DNA from: Variovorax beijingensis | GTDB lineage: Bacteria; Pseudomonadota; Gammaproteobacteria; Burkholderiales; Burkholderiaceae_C | NCBI RefSeq assembly: GCF_007828835.1 | Contig: NZ_VIVL01000010.1 | Span: 1 to 64,000 of the forward strand | Length of the DNA: 64,000 bases | Direction: 5' to 3' | Shown here: in pieces, positions 1 to 7,234 of the stretch | Position numbering within the stretch: position 1 is the stretch's first letter | Layout: every line of letters begins with the position of its first letter | Notes under the pieces: generated by a model | What the model was told of the DNA's origin: nothing | What the model saw: the letters and a program-made list of their open reading frames with translations, nothing else | Database searches by the model: none | Translations under genes and position numbers: made by a program

Positions 1-92
1 TCCTCGAAGCCCGGCAGCCTGGCGATCTCGCCGATGTTGGCCAGGTGCTCGATGTCGAACAGCATGTCCTTGAGGGGGGCGGTGTAGCTCAT
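1..92 (-). CDS. acyl-CoA dehydrogenase, N-terminal fragment (cut by window edge)
   Basis: Only the first 30 codons are present, reading leftward off the window. The visible N-terminus begins MSYTAPLKDMLFDIEHL, which is the short N-terminal segment typical of a large bacterial acyl-CoA dehydrogenase subfamily that oxidises acyl-CoA thioesters with FAD. A GGATGGAG stretch just upstream on the minus strand supports the ATG at 92; an in-frame ATG two codons earlier is possible. It points the same way as the picR operon upstream, separated by about 137 bp, so it is probably a separate unit. The family call rests on the N-terminus only. Confidence 0.75.
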   Translation of the reverse strand, partial: MSYTAPLKDMLFDIEHLANIGEIARLPGFE

Positions 93-228
93 CTCCATCC
101 TGCTTCCAGAGCAGTCCCAAATTACTTAATTGACACAACTCACGTGCGGGCAAGCGATACGGACGCCGAAAGAAAGCAGTGGGCCCATATTCATCAGTCG
201 CCGAAAGACGAAAACTCCATCAGACGAC

Positions 229-759
229 TCAAATTCCCTTTTCCTTCTTTTCATGCGCATCGACGAGCTGCGCAAGCAACCTCATGAAGACAACGCGATC
301 TTCTGGCGACAGCGGTTCGATCAGCAGTTCTTGAGAGCGGTGAATGCTTTCTTGCAAGTCGTTGATCAGTTTGAGCCCATCCGTGGTGATCACCGAAAGC
401 CTTGATCGACGATCGTCCGGGTTGACGCGGGTTTCGACCAACCCCTTGTCACCGAGACGTTTGAGCACTTCCGCCGTCGTTGTCCGGTCCAGCGAAAGCT
501 CTCGCCCGATCGCTTTCTGATCCAGCCAGGGGTTCATCGAAAGCGCCGTCAGCATGCCGATCTGAAGCGGAGTGATGCTTTCGGACTTGCATAGATCGAA
601 AAAGATCGCCTGTCCGATCTGGGTCAGCCTGCGAATGAGGAAACCCGGGCGACGCCACATGACCTGGCGCAGTGGATTGAAAGGCTCTGGGACCGGGTGC
701 TTTGCCACATCGGCTGAGCCGACCGTCTTTTTCTGGGCGGGAGAACGCTTTGTCATCAT
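229..759 (-). CDS. picR: MarR-family transcriptional regulator, probable pic repressor
   Basis: The protein is a MarR-type winged-helix regulator. The central part has the recognition-helix pattern LSLDRTTTAEVLKRL followed by the beta-wing sequence NPDDRRSRL, and the long C-terminal helix ends in a Lys/Glu-rich tail. It is the last gene of the leftward picA-picE-picR unit. A MarR repressor (PicR) is known to control picolinate degradation in Alcaligenes faecalis, so the same role is inferred here. The ATG at 759 gives 176 residues; an upstream TTG at 825 would give 198 residues and sit 17 bp from the end of picE. Neither start has a clear ribosome-binding site, so the start is uncertain. Confidence 0.85.
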   Translation of the reverse strand: MMTKRSPAQKKTVGSADVAKHPVPEPFNPLRQVMWRRPGFLIRRLTQIGQAIFFDLCKSESITPLQIGMLTALSMNPWLDQKAIGRELSLDRTTTAEVLKRLGDKGLVETRVNPDDRRSRLSVITTDGLKLINDLQESIHRSQELLIEPLSPEDRVVFMRLLAQLVDAHEKKEKGI

Positions 760-842
760 CTCGAGATCGCTGAGGGTGTCAGCCGACGAGTTTATCGACT
801 CCCTTGAGTGTGAATGGAAACCCAACTGCGCTTCAGGTTGCG

Positions 843-1649
843 CTAGCGCAGGTCGACCTTCAGGTAATCACCAAGCAAGCGATAAAAATCTTCCTCGTCA
901 TCCCACGGGATCATGTGCCCGGCGTACAAGGCCGTGCATTGCGACAATCCAGGCGAGAGAGCCTCGATCTCGGCAAGGTCTTCCGGCAGCATCACCCCTC
1001 CTCGGCCCGCGGCCATCAGAAGTCCAGGCGTCCGCAGTTTGGGTAGATCGGCGTGGATGTCGTCCTCATGGAAGCCAGCATGCGCCTGGACAACAGCATC
1101 CTGGTCGCACGTATGGAGCCATTCGGCCCTCAGCCGCAATTGTTCATCTGTCCACGTGGGCGCATAGGGGCGAAGCTCTTCGGCCGTGATGCCATTGACA
1201 GCCATTTGGATCGACTCGACATACCAAGCCAGAGGGACTGGATAAGGTCGGCGGCCCGGGCCGGACATTGGCGGATCGACAAGCAGCAGCCTGGCCATGC
1301 GTCCCGGATCGAGCGCCGCGGCGCGAATCGCCACGCGGGCGCCCATTGAGTGACCCAGCACCGTCACGGATGACCACCCCAGGACATTCAGCAGATCCAG
1401 CACATCGGCCGCCATGGCATCAAGGGTCGCGACCATCCCCGGCGCGCTGAAGGACAGACCACGCCCCCGGAAGTCAAGGACATGGACGTCGAAGTGCCGA
1501 GCCAATCGTTCGGCGACGAAGCCCCAGGTAATTGCAGGACTCGTAATTCCGGGCAACAGGAGCAGTCGAGGACCCTGTCCTCCATAGCGCAAGAGGTGCA
1601 GTCGCACCCCGTTTGCACGGATGTGATAGCCAAGAAGGAAGGAACTCAT
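843..1649 (-). CDS. picE: N-formylmaleamate deformylase (alpha/beta hydrolase, NicD/PicE type)
   Basis: This 268-residue alpha/beta hydrolase should hydrolyse N-formylmaleamate to maleamate and formate, the step after 2,5-dihydroxypyridine ring opening. The nucleophile elbow GHSMG places Ser at 101. An Asp lies at 125 in LLLVDPP and a His at 245 in AGHMIPWD. These positions equal the Ser101-Asp125-His245 triad I recall for NicD of Pseudomonas putida, which strongly supports the call. The ATG follows GGAG by about six bases. It lies between the picA small subunit and picR in the same direction, with 120 bp to the former and either 17 or 83 bp to the latter. Confidence 0.9.
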   Translation of the reverse strand: MSSFLLGYHIRANGVRLHLLRYGGQGPRLLLLPGITSPAITWGFVAERLARHFDVHVLDFRGRGLSFSAPGMVATLDAMAADVLDLLNVLGWSSVTVLGHSMGARVAIRAAALDPGRMARLLLVDPPMSGPGRRPYPVPLAWYVESIQMAVNGITAEELRPYAPTWTDEQLRLRAEWLHTCDQDAVVQAHAGFHEDDIHADLPKLRTPGLLMAAGRGGVMLPEDLAEIEALSPGLSQCTALYAGHMIPWDDEEDFYRLLGDYLKVDLR

Positions 1650-1769
1650 TCAGACTCCGAAAATATTCATGCGGCCAACTCTGTGACGCGAGCATCACGC
1701 TCAAACCGACGTTGAAAGAACCATCGAAACGCTCGCCTGGGCCGCTTGCCTCTCCTGCAGCGAGCCATG

Positions 1770-2987
1770 TCAGAGCTGCGGCGGCTTTCCAAACCAGCCA
1801 CGGATGCGATTCCAGAGCACGCTCCACATCATCCCGGCGACGGAAACCGTGGGTTGTGGTTCATTGGACGCAACCGTTTGACCGCCCAGCCTTCGCGTGA
1901 TCTGTTTTCCAAAGTCCGCGACCATGCGGCGCACGAAATCCTTCACGAGTCCGGAGCGCGAGAATTGAGCGAGTGGACCCTGGAGGGCATAGATCATGTC
2001 CACGTGGACACGCGTGCTGCCGGCAGTCAGTTCTTCCAGGCGATAGGTGATGTCTCCCTGGGTGCGCGACTTGCTCAGGCTGTCCTGGCCGGCACCGCGC
2101 AGGACCGCGCGCTTGGCAACATCGTCGCGCTCCAGCCGCGCTGCACCGGCGAATGCCGCCGACATCGGGCCGAACTTGATCGCGATGGTGCCCTTGACCC
2201 TCTCTCCCTCGTGCGAGTCGATGGTCGCACCGGGCAAGCAGGAGGCAACCGCAGGCAGGTCGCCCATGAACTTCCACACCTGATCCGCCGGATAAGGCAC
2301 ATCGAAATGCACTTCGATCGCGTTGCCCTTGGCCTTGGCCTTGGCCATCGCGACGGGATCGACCTCCGCCATTTCCGCGGCAGTCACCGGATCCGCCGTG
2401 GGCGGCTTGCCGGGCGAACGCGCGGGCGGCTGCGCCTGGCTCGGTGCAGTGACCGGGCCCAGTGCCATGGTTCGCGGCAAGCTCAGTGTCTGCCGCAGGT
2501 TTTCGACTTGCGCGTCGGGGGTGTCACGCTGCTGTTGCAGCACATCCAGGATCGCGTCCACGATACCCTGGTATCCGGTGCAACGGCACAGGTTCCCGGA
2601 CAGCTCGAGGCGCACGCGCGCCTCGTCGGCGTGGGGCAGACGAAGCACGATGTCGCGCGCCGTGGCGAGCATTCCGGGTGTACAGAACCCACACTGCAAT
2701 GCGTGATGACGCGTGAACGCCGGGCGCAGCCTTTGCATCACTGCATCATCGTCGTAACCCTCGATGGTGGTGACCTCCTGGCCCTCACATGCGACGGCGA
2801 AAGTGATGCACGAGCGCGTCGGTTGCCCGTTGACGAGCACCGTGCATGCGCCGCAGACGCCATGCTCGCAGCCAAGGTGGGTTCCTGTCAGGCGCAGCTC
2901 GTCCCGCAGGAAGTCGCCAAGATGCATCCGCGGCTCGGCGTGCCGGCTGTAGCCGCGGCCATTGACCTGAATAGAGATGGGGTCCAA
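1770..2987 (-). CDS. picA: picolinate dehydrogenase small subunit, [2Fe-2S] domain fused to CoxG domain
   Basis: Residues 1-155 are a complete xanthine-oxidase-type small subunit. The plant-type [2Fe-2S] ligands are C40, C45, C48 and C60, and the second cluster has C99, C102, C134 and C136. After a Pro/Ala-rich linker (about 165-220), residues 222-370 form a CoxG-like SRPBCC domain, and the tail (about 385-405) has an amphipathic Trp-rich segment like the membrane-anchoring tail of CoxG proteins. CoxG is usually a separate maturation or membrane-recruitment factor, so the 405-residue fusion is more than twice the usual small-subunit length. Translation appears to start at TTG 2987, behind GGAG. 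It is the third gene of the leftward picA operon. The subunit letter is known by analogy; numbering is not assigned. Confidence 0.85.
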   Translation of the reverse strand: MDPISIQVNGRGYSRHAEPRMHLGDFLRDELRLTGTHLGCEHGVCGACTVLVNGQPTRSCITFAVACEGQEVTTIEGYDDDAVMQRLRPAFTRHHALQCGFCTPGMLATARDIVLRLPHADEARVRLELSGNLCRCTGYQGIVDAILDVLQQQRDTPDAQVENLRQTLSLPRTMALGPVTAPSQAQPPARSPGKPPTADPVTAAEMAEVDPVAMAKAKAKGNAIEVHFDVPYPADQVWKFMGDLPAVASCLPGATIDSHEGERVKGTIAIKFGPMSAAFAGAARLERDDVAKRAVLRGAGQDSLSKSRTQGDITYRLEELTAGSTRVHVDMIYALQGPLAQFSRSGLVKDFVRRMVADFGKQITRRLGGQTVASNEPQPTVSVAGMMWSVLWNRIRGWFGKPPQL

Positions 2988-2993
2988 GTCTTC

Positions 2994-3845
2994 TTACTCC
3001 GCTTGCTTGAGATTGGAAAAAACACCGGACTGCTCGAGTGCGCGCTCGACGCAGGCCGTGAAGAGCTTCCGGTCGATGGCGTCGCGATCAGGGAGAGCGG
3101 CGCCGACGGCCGCGCTTACCTTTTCACGCCCCGCAGCCTGCGCACCCCTGCTGGCAATTTCCGCCGCGAAGTCATTCAGCAGGATCGGTGGCCCGTCTGC
3201 GGCCCCCAGAACGACGCGTGCTCGCTTGCGCGAGACATCGAAATAGACCGCCGCACTGGCCTCGGCAAATTCGCCAGGCTTGCGGCAGACCTTGTGATAC
3301 CCCCAGCGCGTGGTCGGCGTCTCGGATGGCACATGAATGGCAAGGATCAACTCGTCAGCCTCGAGCACCGTTGTATAAGCGCCGAGCATGAGGCCGTCCG
3401 CCTCGATCGTGCGTTCGCCGCGCGGCGACCTGATCACAATGCGCGCACAGAGTGCAGCGAGCGTCACAACCCAATCCGCTGCTGGATCTGCATGCGCCAA
3501 GCTACCTCCGACGGTGCCGCGGCTACGGATCGCGCGGTAGGCGATCCCGCCTGCGACCTGACGCATGGGATGCGCCGCCAGCGGCGGGTACACACCATCC
3601 TCGATCTCGGCATGCGTGACGGCTGCGCCGATCTCGACCCACTCGCCCTTGCGACTGACAGCGCGCAGCGTTGGGATATTGGCCACGTCGACCACTTGAG
3701 CCGGTCGCGCCAGTCTCAAGTTGAGCATGGGACCGAAGGACTGGCTTCCGCTCATCGCCTTTGCCGTGCCGCCGCCCTTGGCCAGCACCTCGATCGCCTC
3801 ATCCACGTCGAAGACCCGGGTGTATGCAAATTTCGGCGCCTTCAT
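2994..3845 (-). CDS. picA: picolinate dehydrogenase FAD-binding medium subunit
   Basis: This 283-residue protein is the CoxM-type FAD subunit of a molybdenum hydroxylase. It has the characteristic start MKAPKFAYTRVFDVDEAIE, a flavin-binding loop AKAMSGSQSFGPMLNLRLA at about 29-47, and a second FAD motif around the RGTVGGSLAHADPAAD region. It passes electrons between the iron-sulfur clusters of the small subunit and FAD. Its ATG overlaps the stop of the large subunit by four bases (ATGA), and the small subunit follows after 6 bp, so the three subunits are translationally coupled. Partner identity as picolinate dehydrogenase is inferred from the surrounding pic genes. Confidence 0.88.
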   Translation of the reverse strand: MKAPKFAYTRVFDVDEAIEVLAKGGGTAKAMSGSQSFGPMLNLRLARPAQVVDVANIPTLRAVSRKGEWVEIGAAVTHAEIEDGVYPPLAAHPMRQVAGGIAYRAIRSRGTVGGSLAHADPAADWVVTLAALCARIVIRSPRGERTIEADGLMLGAYTTVLEADELILAIHVPSETPTTRWGYHKVCRKPGEFAEASAAVYFDVSRKRARVVLGAADGPPILLNDFAAEIASRGAQAAGREKVSAAVGAALPDRDAIDRKLFTACVERALEQSGVFSNLKQAE

Positions 3846-6223
3846 TTGACGAGCTCCTGTTCCGGCTTCGCGCTTTCGAGGGCCTTGAGCAAGCGACGCG
3901 GCGTCAGGGGCGTCATCAGTACCTCGGCGGCACCCGTGCCTCGCAACGCGTCGTTCACGGCGTTGAAGATCACCGCCGGCGGCGCGATTGCGCCCCCCTC
4001 CCCCACGCCCTTGGCACCGAACTCGGTGTGAGGCGAAGGTGTCTCGAAATGCTCGATACGGATGCGCGGCACTTCCGTGGCGCCAGGCAAGATGTAGTCG
4101 GCCAGAGTGGAAGCCAGGGGCTGGCCTTGATCGTCGTATGGGCTTTCTTCATACATCGCGGTGCCGATGCCCTGCGCGATGCCCCCGATGGTCTGGCCCT
4201 CCACGATCATCGGATTGACCATGGTGCCGCAATCCTCGACGACGACGTAGTCGAGGATCTCGACCTCGCCCGTCTGCGTGTCGACAGCGACAACGACCGC
4301 ATGGGTGGCATACGTAAAGGTACCTGTGTCGACTCTGGGCTTGTACGCACGCGAGACCTCCAGTCCACCGAGATGAACGTTCTCAGGCAGGTCCTGCGGC
4401 GTGAGATACCACGCACCGCCCACTTCGGACAGCGGAATCGACTTTTCCCCGGCGACAGCAAACCCCTCGACCAATGCGACGGTCTGCGGGTCCACGCCCA
4501 TGAGATAGCCGGCGATCGACTGAATGCGAGGCAACAGTTCCTTGCACGCGGTCGAGATGGCGCCTCCTGACATGACGGTGGCCCGAGAGGCGTAGGTCCC
4601 CGAGGAGAAGGGCGTGAGCGCAGTGTCGCCATGCACCACCCGGATCCGGGCAACAGGAATGCCAAGTACATCATTGGCGATCTGCGCAAAGCTGGTCTCC
4701 ATGCCTTGGCCATGCGAGTGCACGCCGACGCGCACTTCCAGTCCGCCATCCGCGGTCATCCTGACCACCGCCTGATCGAAGCCAGGCACCACCGGCAACC
4801 CCCAGTTGGCGAAAACGGTCGTGCCGTGGGCAGACTGCTCCGTGTAGGTTGCCGTCCCGAACCCGATCCGGCGCCCATCCGGCTCTCCCCGGGCTTGCCG
4901 CTCACGGACTGCAGCGAGTCCGATCATCTCCACGGCGCGGCGCAGGCTCGCGGGAAAGTCGCCGCTGTCAAAGTGCTTGTTGGCCACGTTGACGTAGGGC
5001 ATGGCAGCGGCCGGGACCAGGTTGTCCATGCGGACCTCCCATGGCTCTCGCCCCACTTCACGCGCCACGGCGTCCATGAGGAGCTCGATCGCGAAACACA
5101 CGCCGGTGCGCGCTACGCCGCGGTAGGCCATGAAGCCCGGCTTGTTGGTCGCGACACACAGGGTCTCGCAGCGATAGCCGCGGAAGGTGTAGGGGCCCGG
5201 CAGGTTGCCGATCGCCTGGCCAGGTTCCAGACCGACGAAGAAGGGATAGTAGGAATAGGCGCCGCCGTCGATGGTGATGACAGCGTCCAAAGCGAGGAGC
5301 TTTCCAGTGCGGTCCGCATAGGCAGTGAGCTGGTAGTGATGCTGCCGCGTGTTGGCACCGACGATCAGATGCTCGCGCCGATCCTCAAGGTAGCGGAACG
5401 GCGTTCGGTATGTCTTGGCCAGCCAGGCAATGCACAGATCCTCGGGGTACAACTGCCCCTTGTAGCCAAAGGCGCCTCCCACGTCGGGCGACACCACGCG
5501 CACCGCTTCCTCGTTCATCGAGAGGTGCTGGGCGATACCGACGCGCAGCAGGTGCGGGACTTGCGTCGCGCTCACGACCACGAGTTGATCGGCCTGGAAG
5601 TCCCAGTAGGCCAGCACCGACTTACCCTCCAGCGGCACGATGCACTGACGCGAGAGTTCGACGGTGCGGCTGACCTTCACCTCCGCCTTCGCGGCAAGTT
5701 CATCGAAGTCGCGATTGGCCCGCAGCGTGAGAAAGACATTGTCTTTCCACCCAGGATGAAGGAAGTCTCCCGTCGCCGCAAGAGAAGACTCGGCGCCGTG
5801 GTAGACGGGAAGCTCGTCATAGGAAACCTGCACCTCCTCGAGCAGGTCTTCCGCCACTGCACGCGTGGGCGCAACAGCCATGGCGACCGCCTCTCCCACA
5901 TGCCGGACCTTGCCCGAAGCCAGCGGCGGCAAGGCTGAGTACTGGTATGTGGGCAGCGAAGAAGGCGAACCGATGTCCGCAGCATCCGGCATCATCTCGC
6001 GCAAGAACACCTTCCCCGCAAGCTCCTCCGGAATTTCGACCCCCGTGATGGTGGCGTGCGCCAGAGGACTGCGCAGGAACGCGACCTCCTGCAGACCCGG
6101 CAGCACGAAGTCGCCCACGAAGTTGCCTTTGCCCACCATATGGCGCGCATCCTCCTTGCGAGGCACCCGCGCTCCGATGCCCTCGCGCTTGAGCACTCTC
6201 GCCGGAATGTCTGCTTGGTTCAT
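3842..6223 (-). CDS. picA: picolinate dehydrogenase molybdenum-binding large subunit
   Basis: This 793-residue protein is the molybdopterin-cytosine-dinucleotide subunit of the xanthine oxidase/CO dehydrogenase family. It should hydroxylate picolinate at C6 using water. Visible signatures include the N-terminal a/b-hammerhead region, the Mo-cofactor loop DVGGAFGYKG, the AYRGVART loop, the HSHGQGMET motif, and GVGEGG near the C-terminus carrying the catalytic Glu. It opens the leftward operon. The ATG at 6223 is preceded by a 5' region that contains a strong hairpin at 6256-6280. Substrate is inferred from context: such hydroxylases act on many N-heterocycles, and nicotinate hydroxylation cannot be excluded from this sequence alone. 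Confidence 0.88.
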   Translation of the reverse strand: MNQADIPARVLKREGIGARVPRKEDARHMVGKGNFVGDFVLPGLQEVAFLRSPLAHATITGVEIPEELAGKVFLREMMPDAADIGSPSSLPTYQYSALPPLASGKVRHVGEAVAMAVAPTRAVAEDLLEEVQVSYDELPVYHGAESSLAATGDFLHPGWKDNVFLTLRANRDFDELAAKAEVKVSRTVELSRQCIVPLEGKSVLAYWDFQADQLVVVSATQVPHLLRVGIAQHLSMNEEAVRVVSPDVGGAFGYKGQLYPEDLCIAWLAKTYRTPFRYLEDRREHLIVGANTRQHHYQLTAYADRTGKLLALDAVITIDGGAYSYYPFFVGLEPGQAIGNLPGPYTFRGYRCETLCVATNKPGFMAYRGVARTGVCFAIELLMDAVAREVGREPWEVRMDNLVPAAAMPYVNVANKHFDSGDFPASLRRAVEMIGLAAVRERQARGEPDGRRIGFGTATYTEQSAHGTTVFANWGLPVVPGFDQAVVRMTADGGLEVRVGVHSHGQGMETSFAQIANDVLGIPVARIRVVHGDTALTPFSSGTYASRATVMSGGAISTACKELLPRIQSIAGYLMGVDPQTVALVEGFAVAGEKSIPLSEVGGAWYLTPQDLPENVHLGGLEVSRAYKPRVDTGTFTYATHAVVVAVDTQTGEVEILDYVVVEDCGTMVNPMIVEGQTIGGIAQGIGTAMYEESPYDDQGQPLASTLADYILPGATEVPRIRIEHFETPSPHTEFGAKGVGEGGAIAPPAVIFNAVNDALRGTGAAEVLMTPLTPRRLLKALESAKPEQELVK

Positions 6224-6255
6224 GCGTTTCCTTTTCCTTGACTAATTTGCCCGGG

Positions 6256-6280
6256 CGTGCCGCACAGGATGTGCGGCACG
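6256..6280 (-). promoter_or_regulatory. perfect 11-bp-arm hairpin in the picA leader
   Basis: The arms CGTGCCGCACA and TGTGCGGCACG are perfect inverted repeats around a GGA loop (plus-strand reading). It lies 33 bases upstream of the picA large-subunit ATG and would form in the mRNA leader. No U-run follows in the direction of picA transcription, so it is not a standard intrinsic terminator. A role in mRNA stability, start-site accessibility or protein binding is inference. Confidence 0.6.
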
Positions 6281-6646
6281 GCGGCACTGTCCCAGCGATC
6301 CCAGCCGCTGCTCATTCATGCGCACAGATGACCCGTCCGAAACTGGCCCGTGACGGCACTTCGTGCTTCGTGCCGCGTACCTGGCGTTCGCCGCCGCATC
6401 GCCGACTCCATCGAAAGCCCCCGAGTGAAGCCGTGACCTCGACCACGGCGCACCCCGATCTGCGCGCGACTTCGAAAGCACTGGACCACACCCGCTTGAA
6501 TGGCGGCCATGAGCAGGAACTTTCCACGCGACATCGGCGCGCGCTTCTCCACACGATCGGCTCACATCAAGAAGACGCTCACGTGCCGGACCCCGCCATG
6601 CTGCATCGCGGCTTCCGGACCGTGATCCAATGTCTCACATCTATTT

Positions 6647-6655
6647 TATGACAGT
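6647..6655 (+). repeat. first copy of direct repeat TATGACAGT
   Basis: The nine bases TATGACAGT occur here and again at 6864-6872, both within the picA/picB divergent spacer and in the same orientation. On the minus strand this copy sits next to a possible -10 element (TAAAAT) for the picA operon. A shared repressor half-site, possibly for the MarR protein, is inferred. Confidence 0.4.
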
Positions 6656-6837
6656 ACACGTGCAGAAGTATAGATGCGCTAATGCCGCGTGTGAAGACAG
6701 CATTTCTTGATGAAAACCCTGACACGCCGGACTCACCGACGTGGTGCTATTCCAGAGCGTAAATGCACTCTTTTTGCCCATCATCCAGGCGCTTTTCTAT
6801 CCACTCTGGTGCAGCGCCAACAAGTACAAACCCGCAC

Positions 6838-6866
6838 TTGAAAAGACGATTCGATGCGCTTACTAT
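6838..6866 (+). promoter_or_regulatory. sigma-70-like promoter of the picB operon
   Basis: A -35 box TTGAAA at 6838-6843 and a -10 box TACTAT at 6861-6866 are separated by exactly 17 bp. Transcription would begin near 6872-6874, about 43 bases before the ferredoxin ATG at 6917. It is one of the best promoter matches I noticed in the window and lies directly before the first picB gene. Confidence 0.65.
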
Positions 6867-6868
6867 GA

Positions 6869-6878
6869 CAGTTCACTG
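6869..6878 (+). promoter_or_regulatory. candidate PicR operator overlapping the picB start point
   Basis: CAGT-TC-ACTG is a perfect inverted repeat immediately downstream of the -10 box, where a bound repressor would block RNA polymerase. Read on the minus strand with one flanking base it is TCAGTGAACTG. From memory, and not checked, the published PicR motif has the form TCAG-N4-CT, which this would satisfy. The assignment to PicR is inference. Confidence 0.5.
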
Positions 6879-6916
6879 AGTATTTATTTCGGATCTTTCA
6901 ACGACTGGATGGAGCC

Positions 6917-7234
6917 ATGGATTGGATCAAGGTCGCCTCGGCGCAAGAGCTGAGCAACGATGAAGCGAAGACAGTCAATGTCGCTGGCTACGGTGTTGCG
7001 CTGTACCGGATCGACGACGAGTTTTTTGCAACAGACAGCATGTGCACCCATGCCACGGCTCTGCTGTCGGAGGGCTATGTGGAAGACGGCTGTGTCGAAT
7101 GCCCCTTGCACCAAGGCCGCTTCGACATTCGCACCGGCAAAGCGATGTGTGCGCCGGCCACCGCGGACCTGCGCACCCATGCCGTGAAGCGGGAGGGCGA
7201 TCACATCTACGTGTTGTCGCCTGCCGGCAAATGA
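6917..7234 (+). CDS. picB: Rieske-type ferredoxin component of 6-hydroxypicolinate oxygenase
   Basis: This 105-residue protein has the Rieske ligand pattern C43-x-H45 and C62-x2-H65 in the correct order for a small soluble dioxygenase ferredoxin. It should carry electrons from the downstream reductase to the terminal oxygenase. It is the first gene of the rightward operon. Its ATG is preceded by GGATGGAG, and its stop overlaps the reductase ATG by four bases. The four-component make-up (ferredoxin, reductase, two oxygenase subunits) equals that described for PicB of Alcaligenes; component numbers are not assigned here. Confidence 0.88.
   Translation: MDWIKVASAQELSNDEAKTVNVAGYGVALYRIDDEFFATDSMCTHATALLSEGYVEDGCVECPLHQGRFDIRTGKAMCAPATADLRTHAVKREGDHIYVLSPAGK

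Larger units (their letters stand above)
6224..6916. other. 693-bp divergent control region between picA and picB operons
   Basis: No convincing gene is visible here. The left half is GC-rich and contains only shadow reading frames plus the hairpin at 6256-6280. The right part (about 6630-6916) is AT-richer and carries a repeated 9-mer, a good sigma-70 promoter and a palindrome. It is long for a divergent bacterial promoter region, so the picA transcript may carry a leader of roughly 370-400 nt if it starts near 6630. Confidence 0.7.

Noticed and set aside
1746..4031. 761-codon open frame on the plus strand
   Set aside because: It lies opposite the picA small and medium subunit genes, whose protein features are clear. 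High-GC sequence often leaves a long open antisense frame; no domain is recognisable in it.
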